Assembly: GCA_034421575.1 (NCBI GenBank)
Contig: DAOUKG010000027.1
Span: 1-58,133 of the forward strand
DNA from: VXLM01 sp034421575
GTDB taxonomy: Bacteria; Chloroflexota; Dehalococcoidia; Lucifugimonadales; VXLM01
Reading direction: 5' to 3'
DNA length: 58,133 bases
Shown: positions 25,476-34,980 of the stretch, in pieces
Layout: the number at the start of each line of letters is the position of its first letter
How positions within the stretch are numbered: position 1 is the first letter of the stretch
The notes under the pieces: model-generated
What the model saw: only the letters and a program-made list of their open reading frames with translations
Database searches by the model: none
What the model was told of the DNA's origin: nothing
Program-made: the position numbers and the translations under genes

Positions 25476-26479
25476 CCACCTTCAAACGCACAGAGGAATA
25501 CACCGTCTCTTGTCCGAACAACGACAGCGGCAGGATCATCAAGATCGGTTTCCAAGCGGGGAAGCAACGCTACCGTTGCAAGACGTGCGGAAAGAAATTC
25601 CGTGAGCCAGACGCATTCCAGCAACGGCGTCACTTCCCAATCCAGCAAGTCGGCGCGGCCCTACAAGGCTACTTCGACGGCCAATCATACCGTGAAGCCG
25701 CTCGGAGTATCGGACGCACGTTCCGCACGGACCCGCCCGACGAAGCCAGCGTCTTTCGTTGGGTTCAAGGCTACTCACGCGGTGCGGCGGAAGAGATGCG
25801 AAAGCACAAGGTTCCGACTGGCAAGGAATGGGTAGCCGATGAAATGGAAGTGAAGGTCGGTAAAAACAAGTATTGGTTGTGGAACGTACAGGACAAGCGA
25901 AGCCGTTACCTACTTGCGACGCACCTAACGCCAAAGCGTGACACGAGGGCAGGTGAAATCGTGATGCGAAAGGCAAAGGAAGCCGCCGCGAATACTCCCG
26001 AAGTAATCCGAACGGACAAGCTCACCAGCTACACACCCGCAATCAAGAAGGTGTTTCCCAAGACCGAACACCTCAAGAGTGAGGGATTGAGGGCAGAGAT
26101 CAACAACAACCTATCCGAGCGGATGCAAGGCACAATCAGAGAGCGTGATAAGGTTCTCCGTTCCATGAAGACGCGGGAGACGGGGCAGAACTACTTGGAC
26201 GGATGGGCGGTTGACTTCAATTGGTTCCGTCCTCACATGGGAGTTGGAGAAAAGACCCCAGCGCAAGCGGCGGGCATGATCGTTCCGTTCAAGGACTGGC
26301 GCGACGTGGCGCAGAAGGTCACGCCGATAGTGAAGCCGAACCGCGAGGACTGGCAGACGCAAGACGAGCGCATCCTTGCCGACAAGGACTTCCGGACGGT
26401 AGACATTGACAAGGCAGAGGAAGCCACGAAAACGAGGAAGCGGAGTAGCGCGGGGTTCAGAGTCCGCAAAGGCTTCTAG
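25472..26479 (+). CDS. IS6-like DDE transposase
   Basis: 335 aa. The N-terminal zinc ribbon is partly degenerate (CPNND... then CKTCGKKF, the first knuckle having one Cys). An HTH follows (QSYREAARSIGRTF...DEASVFRWVQGY). The catalytic core has D in WVADEMEVKVGKNKYWLWNV, D in VIRTDKLTSY and E in NNNLSERMQGTIRERDK; the C-terminal FRPHMGVGEKTPAQAAG block is typical of IS6/IS240-type enzymes. A basic ~70-residue tail follows. Nothing is disrupted, so the enzyme is probably active. It overlaps ORF1 by 4 nt. Confidence 0.88.
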   Translation: MTTFKRTEEYTVSCPNNDSGRIIKIGFQAGKQRYRCKTCGKKFREPDAFQQRRHFPIQQVGAALQGYFDGQSYREAARSIGRTFRTDPPDEASVFRWVQGYSRGAAEEMRKHKVPTGKEWVADEMEVKVGKNKYWLWNVQDKRSRYLLATHLTPKRDTRAGEIVMRKAKEAAANTPEVIRTDKLTSYTPAIKKVFPKTEHLKSEGLRAEINNNLSERMQGTIRERDKVLRSMKTRETGQNYLDGWAVDFNWFRPHMGVGEKTPAQAAGMIVPFKDWRDVAQKVTPIVKPNREDWQTQDERILADKDFRTVDIDKAEEATKTRKRSSAGFRVRKGF

Positions 26480-26516
26480 TTGTGGAAACCCTATCTTGCA
26501 AAAGAACCCGTCATTT

Positions 26517-26625
26517 CATAAACGCAGACCCTATAGAAATACGAAACGGCGGACTCGGCATGTCCGTCCATCTGAATGACTGCAAGGTAATCGGGATCGG
26601 TTCAGAGGTTATGAGCACAAACTGA
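26517..26625 (+). pseudogene. Lipoprotein gene, 3' remnant after the IS
   Basis: Joined in frame to 24923, this stretch reads FINADPIEIRNGGLGMSVHL then NDCKVIGIGSEVMSTN and TGA (26623-26625). The alternating hydrophobic pattern and final Cys-containing strand complete the OB-like domain started before the IS. The fragment has no start of its own. Confidence 0.8.
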
Positions 26626-26769
26626 ACAGATGAGTATTTAGCTACATAATTCTCTAAAGTAAAGGCGGGAGTGCAGAACAGGAGTGGCTTCGTCTGATTA
26701 TCGAGTGTAGACCGTTCAGCCGATGTCCCTAGGCATGAACCTTCTTGTCGTTCTCAATGTCACTGGTAC

Positions 26770-27723
26770 TCATAGGTTCTTACACATTCGTTGCAAGTCA
26801 ACTACCCAATCGTGAGTAGGTTGTGTTATGCTTTCTATGATTCTCTGTAAGATGGGAGTCAGTTCCTCAGCAGGTACTCTTGCACGCAAATTGGAAATGA
26901 CTTTTGGTCTAGTCCAACCATCGACGAATATGACAGCACAAAGCTTTTCATCAAAACGCGATATGTCATTGGCATTCTTCTCAAACTCAACCCAATCAAT
27001 GCCGATATTATCAGAACGAAGCAGAATGAAGCCGTTTTTGTTTTTCTTTAATTGTTTCATTTTTCCTTCAATTTTAGACCATACATCCTGTGACTTATCC
27101 GGCATCTCTATAAGACGAGGAGTCTCATCTTCTCCAAGGCTCATTTTCTTCTCAAGCGATATATCGCCCACAAACCGAGTTACCTCTATATCAAATGAAA
27201 GAAGTCCTGTCGATATCTGCAAATCGGGCCCTCCATCATTATAGGGCTTCATCTTTACCTTCAGACCGCTCTTCTGTAGATTCAAAGCGTATCGTCCTTC
27301 CGTATAGAAATTTATGAACTCATCATCATATTCATAGTATCTTTCTATCTCTCTCAACCATTCGTCTACACCAGTGCCCCCCGTTTTCTTGAGTTGGACA
27401 TACAGCCCATGTGCTATAAATGAATTGAATTTTCGGAATACCAACTTTCTACGATTCTCAATGCAGGGATCGGAACCAATCTCTCGGACAAGTGCACTAC
27501 AGAAGAAACTGTCAATTGCACTTTCGGCGTTGGTATCCTTGGCTAGGGCATTTTTCAGCTTTGCTATCTCTGCATCATCGAAATGCGCTACGTAAGCTAT
27601 CCGGCTCCGAAAATCTGAAGGGATGTCATGAAAAGCCTCCTTGACCTTCTCGTAGGAGAGATACCATGTTAGGCGCTCCGATACGCAGAGAAATGCTATG
27701 TTATGACACTGGTCATGTTCCAT
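26770..27723 (-). CDS. Hypothetical protein, possible PD-(D/E)XK nuclease fold, 317 aa
   Basis: No named family recognised. The gene is distinctly AT-richer than its neighbours and uses Lys, Asn, Ile and Phe freely (KKNKNGFILLRSDNIG), a sign of transfer from another genome. Residues ~165-190 read GGPDLQISTGLLSFDIEVTRF: a GPD turn, then an E-V-T where nucleases of the PD-(D/E)XK superfamily have (D/E)-x-K. The first half is helical (SAIDSFFCSALVREIG). A later Lys-rich helix and a VIFVDGW strand follow. It could be a nuclease or a decayed relative; Lys replaced by Thr would weaken catalysis. It lies between the IS-damaged gene and an orphan hicB. Confidence 0.6.
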   Translation of the reverse strand: MEHDQCHNIAFLCVSERLTWYLSYEKVKEAFHDIPSDFRSRIAYVAHFDDAEIAKLKNALAKDTNAESAIDSFFCSALVREIGSDPCIENRRKLVFRKFNSFIAHGLYVQLKKTGGTGVDEWLREIERYYEYDDEFINFYTEGRYALNLQKSGLKVKMKPYNDGGPDLQISTGLLSFDIEVTRFVGDISLEKKMSLGEDETPRLIEMPDKSQDVWSKIEGKMKQLKKNKNGFILLRSDNIGIDWVEFEKNANDISRFDEKLCAVIFVDGWTRPKVISNLRARVPAEELTPILQRIIESITQPTHDWVVDLQRMCKNL

Positions 27724-27779
27724 GAGCAGATTACCCTCTTTATAGTTTCTTCCTGACTGACTACCTCCCGGTAGATCAT
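27698..27779 (-). pseudogene. Short ORF overlapping hicB stop, possible hicA remnant
   Basis: The hicB stop overlaps an ATG (ATGA). The frame starting there (ATG at 27779) reads MIYREVVSQEETIK and stops after 27 codons. M-x-YREV is a common N-terminus of HicA toxins, and hicB-hicA with a 4-nt overlap is a usual order. The frame then loses resemblance as it reaches the low-GC gene. The match is only about seven residues, so this is a guess. Confidence 0.3.
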
Positions 27780-28042
27780 ACGGCTATGAGGGCCTCGTGT
27801 CGGATGCGGCGCTTGTCTTGCTCGTCGACAATCAAGCCGCTGGGTATCTCTTTGCCCGTATCTTCGTAGAGTTCGAGGAGGGCCGCTAGAGCGTCCTCGA
27901 CGTTTGCCATAGCTTCGGCGACGGTGTCGCCTTCTGTGACGAGTCCGGGCAGTTGCGGAGCGGTGACGGTGTAGCCTCCCTCGGGCTGCTGCTCAAGGTG
28001 AATTGTTAGACGTATCAGCCTGCCGGTAGTCGATGTGCTCAT
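27776..28042 (-). CDS. hicB: HicB family antitoxin (orphan)
   Basis: 88 aa. The HicB fold is plain: LTIHLEQQPEGGYTVTAPQLPGLVTEGDTVAEAMANVEDALAALLE. These proteins neutralise HicA mRNA interferases, or, when alone, may be regulators. No HicA of normal length lies on either side; only a 27-codon frame starting at the stop codon looks faintly like one. The short C-terminal extension (IPSGLIVDEQDKRRIRHE) is probably too small for a DNA-binding domain. Confidence 0.85.
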   Translation of the reverse strand: MSTSTTGRLIRLTIHLEQQPEGGYTVTAPQLPGLVTEGDTVAEAMANVEDALAALLELYEDTGKEIPSGLIVDEQDKRRIRHEALIAV

Positions 28043-28222
28043 GGGGCGCTACTTCCTTCTATTGATTCTTAGCCACAACGCCGTATTCTCGCTGATGGGA
28101 TCCGATGGATTCCTGCTTTCGCAGGAATGACGAGTATCTTGTAAAAACACGCAAGGGGATGACAATAGACTCCCAACCCTCACCCTAGCCCTCTCCCACG
28201 ACGGGAGAGGGGATTAAAAGGT
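28043..28222. repeat. Palindromic repeats between hicB and the SpoIIIAA-like ATPase
   Basis: A family-B palindrome (GATTCCTGC-TTTC-GCAGGAATGAC) at 28104-28132 and an inverted family-A copy at 28177-28212 fill this gap. No gene. Confidence 0.65.
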
Positions 28223-29833
<1,611 letters not shown>

Positions 29834-29849
29834 GGTATGTAGAAAAGTA

Positions 29850-30854
29850 TTAAGAATTGGGTGCTGCGTACGATTTTTCTCTGGTGGACGACTGGTAGCG
29901 TTCGGAGAGGTCGACGGCGGGGTTTAGGCCGGCGATACGGACGGCGCGGCTTGCTTCAGCTACAGTCACAGGACTGGTGATCGCCCTGGCCATGGTGACG
30001 TATCGTGCGACCTCCCAGTGGCCGCGCTGTCCCATGAGAGCCTGCAACCGGCTTTGATGGCCACTTGCCAAGACGTACCAGCTGCCGACTGCCCAGGAGC
30101 GAGATATTCCGTGCGTAACGAGAGCGGGAACGGAGTCGGCGGCGTCCGGATGGCTCATCAGGGTGAGTATGGCTGAGCGGCCTTTTCGGATGACCTGCGC
30201 CCAGCCCTGTGCCGCGTCGTCCCGGCGGTAGATGTACTCGCGGCTTCGCCAGCCTGCCGGTTCCCGTGCAGCGCGCCACTGGTCGGCGGTCATGCCCAGG
30301 GCGAAGCGGACGCGGGATGGCGTAGATGCGTTGTAGAGCCGGAACAGGTCGTGCTCGTCAACCGGCTTTACGGGGCGGATGTCCTGTGTCGACACACCGG
30401 GGAAACTGACCTTCGGCCCGGCCAACAGCGTCTCTTCGCCGTACTTGGTGAAGCCACAGGTGGCCGCTATCCGTACGAGCGGGTCGTCCTCGCGAAGACG
30501 AAGAAATAGTCGCTCGCCTCCGCGATGGGCTATTTCCCGGAAGAGGATGCCGAAGACTTCGTGGCAGGCGGCACTTTCCGGGGAATCGACAAGCATCTGT
30601 GTCACCTCCCAGGCTCGGACAGTTGCCCGGGGCTTTGCAGCGACAATCGCCGGTACGTAGCGGCCATGAGCCAGGGTCAATGAATGGGTGTCCTTGCTAC
30701 GCAGGGAAGCGGCGGAGGACATCACCTCGCGCTTGGACATGGCCGGTGAAGATTGATTGCCTACGGAAGCGAGAGGGAATGCCCGGTTGCCCGGGGCCGG
30801 GCCTCCGAATATCCCGTAGCGAATAACGTCTGCGGTACGCGACGAACGAATCAT
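29850..30854 (-). CDS. GNAT-fold protein of unknown function
   Basis: 334 aa. The middle resembles a GNAT acetyltransferase: a helix-strand region ending GGERLFLRLREDDPLVRIAATCGFTKYGEETLL, typical of motif A/B with the GF turn. A second weak GNAT-like half seems to follow, with WAQVIRKGRSAILTLMSHPDA. The acetyl-CoA loop R/Q-x-x-G-x-G/A is not clear, so catalysis is uncertain. The start ATG lies six bases after the pdxT stop, and the SpoIIIAA-like gene follows 16 bp later, indicating one transcript. Confidence 0.6.
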   Translation of the reverse strand: MIRSSRTADVIRYGIFGGPAPGNRAFPLASVGNQSSPAMSKREVMSSAASLRSKDTHSLTLAHGRYVPAIVAAKPRATVRAWEVTQMLVDSPESAACHEVFGILFREIAHRGGERLFLRLREDDPLVRIAATCGFTKYGEETLLAGPKVSFPGVSTQDIRPVKPVDEHDLFRLYNASTPSRVRFALGMTADQWRAAREPAGWRSREYIYRRDDAAQGWAQVIRKGRSAILTLMSHPDAADSVPALVTHGISRSWAVGSWYVLASGHQSRLQALMGQRGHWEVARYVTMARAITSPVTVAEASRAVRIAGLNPAVDLSERYQSSTREKSYAAPNS

Positions 30855-30859
30855 GGCGG

Positions 30860-31447
30860 CTACGTTCCCTTTGCTCCACGCACGATATCCAAGAATAGCT
30901 CGTGAACTCTTGAGTCGCCCGTCAATTCAGGATGGAACGCCGTCGCCAGCATGTGGGACTCGCGGACGGCGACGGGACGACCGTCGTCCAGACGAGCGAT
31001 CACCTCGACGCCCTTCCCGACCGTGTTGACCACGGGGGCGCGAATGAAGACGCCCCTGAAGGGAGCGCCGGCGACTCCGTCCAGCTCAAGGTCGGCCTCG
31101 AAGCTGTGGACCTGGCTGCCGAATGCGTTCCTGCTCACCTCGATGTCCATAAGGTGCAGCGGCTCCGGGCGATGGTCAGTGAGCCTGTCGGCCAGGACGA
31201 TCATTCCGGCGCAGGTTCCCCAGACCGGCATTCCCTCGCGGACGAGACCCACGACGGTATCGCGCATGTCGAAGATGTCGAGAAGCTGGACGATTGTCGT
31301 GCTCTCGCCACCCGGAATCACGAGGCCGTCGAGCCCATCAAGGTCCTTGCCAAGACGCACTTCCGGCGCATCGGCTCCGAGTCCCTCGATCATGAGGCGA
31401 TGTTCCAGGAAATCGCCTTGAATGGCCAGGACTCCGATATTCGTCAA
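30860..31447 (-). CDS. pdxT: Pyridoxal 5'-phosphate synthase glutaminase subunit PdxT
   Basis: 195 aa class I glutaminase that feeds ammonia to PdxS. GVLAIQGDFLEH at the N-terminus, GLVIPGGESTTI, the nucleophile in WGTCAGMIVLADRL, and the catalytic His-Glu in FHPELTGD. It lies two bases after the pdxS stop on the same strand, so the two subunits are co-expressed. Confidence 0.96.
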   Translation of the reverse strand: MTNIGVLAIQGDFLEHRLMIEGLGADAPEVRLGKDLDGLDGLVIPGGESTTIVQLLDIFDMRDTVVGLVREGMPVWGTCAGMIVLADRLTDHRPEPLHLMDIEVSRNAFGSQVHSFEADLELDGVAGAPFRGVFIRAPVVNTVGKGVEVIARLDDGRPVAVRESHMLATAFHPELTGDSRVHELFLDIVRGAKGT

Positions 31448-31449
31448 GC

Positions 31450-32349
31450 CTACCAGCCCCTGACCGCCAGTTGTTCCTCGACGGGCATCGTGCGCACGTC
31501 GAGACCGGGCATCGAGTCGCCCAGACCGCGTGAGACCTCCGCCAATACGTCGGGGTTGTTGTAGTTCGTCGTCGCCTTGACGATGGCGGCGGACATGAGG
31601 TCGGGCCGCTGGGACTTGAAGATGCCGGAACCGACGAACACGCCGTCAACGCCAAGCTGCATCATCAGCGCTGCGTCCGCCGGACTCGCGATGCCGCCTG
31701 CGGCGAAGTTCACGACCGGAAGCTGACCCGTTTCGTGGACGGACTTTACGAGGTCATAGGGCGCCCTGAGGTCGCGCGCGGTCGCCATCAGTTCGTCTTC
31801 GGTCATGTTCTGGATGCGGCGTATCTCGCCGAGAACGGTCCGCGCGTGGCGCACGGCCTCAACGATGTTGCCCGTGCCGGCCTCGCCCTTCGTGCGAATC
31901 ATGGCAGCGCCCTCGCCGATGCGCCGAAGCGCCTCTCCCAAATCGCGCGCTCCGCAGACGAACGGCACCTTGAAGCCGTGCTTGTCGACGTGGTTGTTTT
32001 CGTCGGCGGGCGTGAGCACTTCGGACTCGTCGATATAGTCAATTTCCAGCGCTTCGAGTATCTGCGCCTCAACGAAGTGGCCGATGCGACATTTGGCCAT
32101 CACCGGTATCGTCACGGCCTCCTTGATCTCGATGATCTTGGTGGGGTCGGCCATGCGTGCGACGCCGCCGTCTTTACGAATGTCGGACGGAACTCGTTCC
32201 AGCGCCATCACGGCGCAGGCGCCTGAGTCCTCAGCGATCCTGGCTTCCTCCGCCGTTACGACGTCCATGATGACGCCGCCCTTGAGCATCTGCGCGTGTC
32301 CAGTCTTGACTACCCAAGTACCGGTCTCGGTTATCGTGTCGATGGCCAT
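31450..32349 (-). CDS. pdxS: Pyridoxal 5'-phosphate synthase lyase subunit PdxS
   Basis: 299 aa TIM-barrel synthase making PLP from ribose 5-phosphate, glyceraldehyde 3-phosphate and ammonia. Blocks: GGVIMDVVTAEEARIAEDSGA, VMALERVPSDIRKDGGVARM, IPVMAKCRIGHFVEAQILEA, IDYIDESEVLTPAD, and AAGGIASPADAALMMQLGVDGVFVGSGIF. ATG 32349 has GGAGG 7 nt upstream and fits the usual length; the frame opens earlier at 32553 over the promoter and repeats. A strong promoter lies 44 bp upstream. Confidence 0.97.
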   Translation of the reverse strand: MAIDTITETGTWVVKTGHAQMLKGGVIMDVVTAEEARIAEDSGACAVMALERVPSDIRKDGGVARMADPTKIIEIKEAVTIPVMAKCRIGHFVEAQILEALEIDYIDESEVLTPADENNHVDKHGFKVPFVCGARDLGEALRRIGEGAAMIRTKGEAGTGNIVEAVRHARTVLGEIRRIQNMTEDELMATARDLRAPYDLVKSVHETGQLPVVNFAAGGIASPADAALMMQLGVDGVFVGSGIFKSQRPDLMSAAIVKATTNYNNPDVLAEVSRGLGDSMPGLDVRTMPVEEQLAVRGW

Positions 32350-32392
32350 GTGTCCGCCTCCGTCTGTCTGGTGGTGTACGAACTTGACCTTC

Positions 32393-32422
32393 ATTATACA
32401 TTCGCGGGAAAAGCTAAGGCAA
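32393..32422 (-). promoter_or_regulatory. pdxST promoter
   Basis: On the minus strand TTGCCT (32422-32417), 18 bp, TATAAT (32398-32393). The -10 is consensus. The leader to the pdxS ATG is only about 37 nt, which leaves no room for a MocR-type or riboswitch leader. Confidence 0.7.
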
Positions 32423-32773
32423 TTGCCGTGTTGGCAGGCTTTCAAATAGCTGCCCAAGACAGGATGAAGAGTCACCGCAGAGGGCACAGAGAGCGCAGAG
32501 GGGAAAAGAGCGCCTCCGACAGGCTCAGGCCGAACGTGCTTTCTCGTAGCCACACGGCGGTTGCTGACACCCCCGTTCGGCCCCGTATCCAGTATGGGGC
32601 AAGCTCTCTCCCACGAACGGGAGAGGGGACTGGATTCCCGCCCCCGTCTTCACGGGGGCAGGCTCTATGCGGGAATGACGGTAGTTGGGTATCCCGCGTT
32701 CTCACCGAGTCTGAACACTCACGGCACAAAGGTATGCCGGGGCGCAGAGCATCGGCGCTTGGGGAAGACCGGG
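32423..32773. repeat. Composite repeat block between pdxS and the PHP gene
   Basis: No gene. In order: GGCAGGCTTTCAAATAGCTG; an ACCGCAGAGGGCACAGAGAG-type module (32468-32505); CGACAGGCTCAGGCCGAACG; a partial family-A palindrome (32594-32618); and a family-B palindrome split by a second palindrome (32631-32680). The same modules in another order recur at 48990-49200. Confidence 0.6.
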
Positions 32774-33457
32774 CTATCGCAGGGAGTAGTCTCCCTCGTA
32801 TTGGATGCCGAGCTTTTCGAGGAAGACTCTGGGGCCGTCTTCCAAGAGCGCCCTTGCCTCCTCTTCATCCAGTCCCGCCCCTCTTGCCACTTTCATGGCG
32901 TACTCAGGCGTGAGGAGATCGCCGGGCTCGTGGGCGTCGGAGTCAAGCACCATGCGCGCTCCCGCGCTCTTGGCCATGCGGACGACGTGACCGTTTGCCA
33001 TGCCATGACCCTTCCGTGCAGAGACCTCCAGGAAGATGCCGTTTCTGGCGGCAAGTTGCGCTTCTTCCGGGTGAATGAGACCGGGATGGGCGAGGACATC
33101 GACGTGGTCCGAGGACAATGCGGCGTAATTTGTGCCCGGCTCGACGGGTTCGTTGATGGTCTCTCCGTGAACGTTGATGACCTTCGCCCCCAGTTCTCGC
33201 GCGGCTCGCGCGAGATAGTCGATATCGTCCTTGGGCGTGTGGGTTATCTCGACTCCAGGCAGGGCGAGGATGTCCCACCGCTTTGAGGCGACTGCGCAGT
33301 CCGTGATCAGGGCCTTGAGGATGAATTCGAGGTTCCCATGTCCGACATGGTCGGTGATGGCCATTGCCCTATAGCCGGCGACGTGGGCGCGCCGGATCAG
33401 CTCGACGGGAGAGAGCACTCCATCGCTGAGAAAAGTGTGAGTGTGAAAGTCAAACAT
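32774..33457 (-). CDS. PHP-domain phosphoesterase (histidinol-phosphatase-like)
   Basis: 227 aa. Metal-binding motifs of the PHP family: MFDFHTHTFLSDG at the start, ITDHVGHGN, GVEITHTP and MVLDSDAHEPGD near the C-terminus. It probably hydrolyses a small phosphate ester with divalent metals in the cytoplasm. ATG 33457 follows AGCGGAG; the frame runs on to 33601 through a dispersed repeat and is not coding there. No histidine genes are nearby, so the histidinol phosphate assignment is by resemblance only. Confidence 0.87.
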   Translation of the reverse strand: MFDFHTHTFLSDGVLSPVELIRRAHVAGYRAMAITDHVGHGNLEFILKALITDCAVASKRWDILALPGVEITHTPKDDIDYLARAARELGAKVINVHGETINEPVEPGTNYAALSSDHVDVLAHPGLIHPEEAQLAARNGIFLEVSARKGHGMANGHVVRMAKSAGARMVLDSDAHEPGDLLTPEYAMKVARGAGLDEEEARALLEDGPRVFLEKLGIQYEGDYSLR

Positions 33458-33822
33458 GGTCCGCTCCGCTTCAAGATTGCAGATTGATGATATCACCGAG
33501 AGGTACTGACGGGGCAACGACGCAGTCTGTACGAGTCTGAGAGAGTGTCTAAAAGGGCTCCGTTCACCCTGAGCCCGTCGAAGGGTGAAAGTGTAATTCA
33601 TGGTTCGACAAGCTCACCACGAACGGTTTCGATTGGTTCATTGGACAGGCACTTAAACGATTCCACTTTGCGAAGAAACGGAACCATATAGTTCTTGCGA
33701 GTTTGGAGTCGGTACATTGATGATACTAGAAGCTGTAGCAGGCCACCTGCGCTGACCGGCGTCGAACGCCGGGGGCATCCGGGGGCTCGCTATGGGAATC
33801 CCAGTATGGCATTGACGGCAGG
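33458..33822. repeat. Family-C element and hairpin upstream of mgtE-like gene
   Basis: A GAGAGTGTCTAAAAGGG end at about 33540 leads into inverted halves CGTTCACCCTGAGCCCGTCG and CGACAAGCTCACCACGAACG (33561-33627). Further right, CCGGCG-TCGAA-CGCCGG near 33757-33773 is a possible hairpin before the transporter. I see no conserved magnesium riboswitch. No gene. Confidence 0.55.
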
Positions 33823-34938
33823 ATGACGTACCAAGCTACGGCGGAAGTCTTCGACTACGTTGACCGCGATGAGGCTGTGCAGACAGCTGCGCGCTCGACG
33901 CCCCGTCTGTTGATCGATGTGATGAACAGGACGAATGCCGATCGGAATCTTGCCTCCTCCGAACCGAAGGTGTACGCACATAACACCGCCGGAAGGCTGA
34001 TGAACCCAAAGTTCCTCGCGGTGAACAGCAGCCTTACTGCGATGCTGGCCCTCGACGTCATTCGCATGCGCGCCCGTTCATCCGTACCTACCAGCTACGC
34101 CCTGGTGGTAGACGAGGAAGAGAAGCTGGTCGGGCACGTCGCCATCGTGGACATTGCGCTTGCCCGACATAAGCAGACTGTTTACGACGTCACCCAGGGC
34201 GACGTGGTCTCCGTGACGGTAGACACCGACCAGGAAGAGTGCGCGCGGATCATGCACCAGCACAACATCACCGAGCTGCCAGTCGTGGACGCCGAGGGAG
34301 TCCTGCACGGCATCATTACAAGCGATGACGTGCTGGTCGTACTCAAGGAAGAAGCCACTGAGGACATGTTCAAGCTAGCGGGCGTGGGCAGCGAGACGAT
34401 ATTCGGTCCGCTCGGCCTCGCGTTCAAGAGTCGACTCCCGTGGCTCTGCGTGAACCTGGCCACGGGGTTTCTGGCCGCCCTGGCAATTGGCCTATTCGAG
34501 ACGACCATCGGGCAGGTGGTCGCTCTCGCCGTCTTGCTTCCATTGGTGACGAGCCAAGGGGGCATGGGAGGAATACAGACTCTCACGCTGGCGGTACGCA
34601 GCATGGCGCTCGGGGAGCTGCCGAGTAGCCAGGGAATGAAGCTGGTCGCAAGGGAACTGGCCCTCGGCGTCGCCCACGGACTGATGTTTGGACTGCTGGT
34701 CGGAATCGCAACCTTCGCATGGAAGGGCGATTTCATGCTGGGCGCAGTCCTTGCAATCGCCATGCTGGGGAACATGGTGATCGCCGGACTGACGGGTGCG
34801 GGAGTACCGCTTTTGTTGAGGAAGGCGGGGCTCGATCCGGCAGTGTCGTCGGCGGTGTTCATCACGACGTTCACCGACATCATGGGGATCTTGCTCTTCC
34901 TGGGCATCGCGACGGTGGTCATCGAGAGGCTGACATAG
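33823..34938 (+). CDS. MgtE-type magnesium transporter with CBS pair, short N-domain
   Basis: 371 aa, against ~450 for full MgtE. The usual N-terminal superhelical domain is cut to about 55 residues (MTYQATAEVFDY...). Two CBS motifs follow (NPKFLAVNSSLTAMLALDVIR; VTVDTDQEECARIMHQHNITELPVVDAEGVLHGIITSDD), which sense Mg2+/nucleotide. Then five hydrophobic helices (LPWLCVNLATGFLAALAI...). The pore loop SQGGMGGIQTLTLAVRSMALG has GG where GN is usual. ATG 33823 was chosen as the first in frame. The N-domain is shortened, so gating may differ from classic MgtE. Confidence 0.87.
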   Translation: MTYQATAEVFDYVDRDEAVQTAARSTPRLLIDVMNRTNADRNLASSEPKVYAHNTAGRLMNPKFLAVNSSLTAMLALDVIRMRARSSVPTSYALVVDEEEKLVGHVAIVDIALARHKQTVYDVTQGDVVSVTVDTDQEECARIMHQHNITELPVVDAEGVLHGIITSDDVLVVLKEEATEDMFKLAGVGSETIFGPLGLAFKSRLPWLCVNLATGFLAALAIGLFETTIGQVVALAVLLPLVTSQGGMGGIQTLTLAVRSMALGELPSSQGMKLVARELALGVAHGLMFGLLVGIATFAWKGDFMLGAVLAIAMLGNMVIAGLTGAGVPLLLRKAGLDPAVSSAVFITTFTDIMGILLFLGIATVVIERLT

Positions 34939-34980
34939 GACTCTGCCGAGCAGGACTACTCCAGCAGCAGGTCCGATGAT

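Larger units (their letters stand above)
24916..26516 (+). mobile_element. Complete insertion sequence with 8-bp target duplication
   Basis: The IS proper is 24924-26508 (1,585 bp). The left end GGTTCTTTTGCAAAATAGGG and the right end (inverted) GGTTCTTTTGCAAGATAGGG match over 24 bp with one mismatch (24924-24947 and 26485-26508). The target CGTCATTT is directly repeated at 24916-24923 and 26509-26516. The IS carries two ORFs, a membrane protein and a DDE transposase, overlapping by ATGA. A promoter is seen at the left end: TTGCAA (24931-24936, inside the inverted repeat), 17 bp, TATAGT (24954-24959). Intact ends and ORFs suggest a recent insertion. Confidence 0.92.

Noticed and set aside
33628..33822. 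Magnesium riboswitch before the MgtE-type gene
   Set aside because: Only a single short stem (CCGGCG/CGCCGG) is visible; no M-box pattern.
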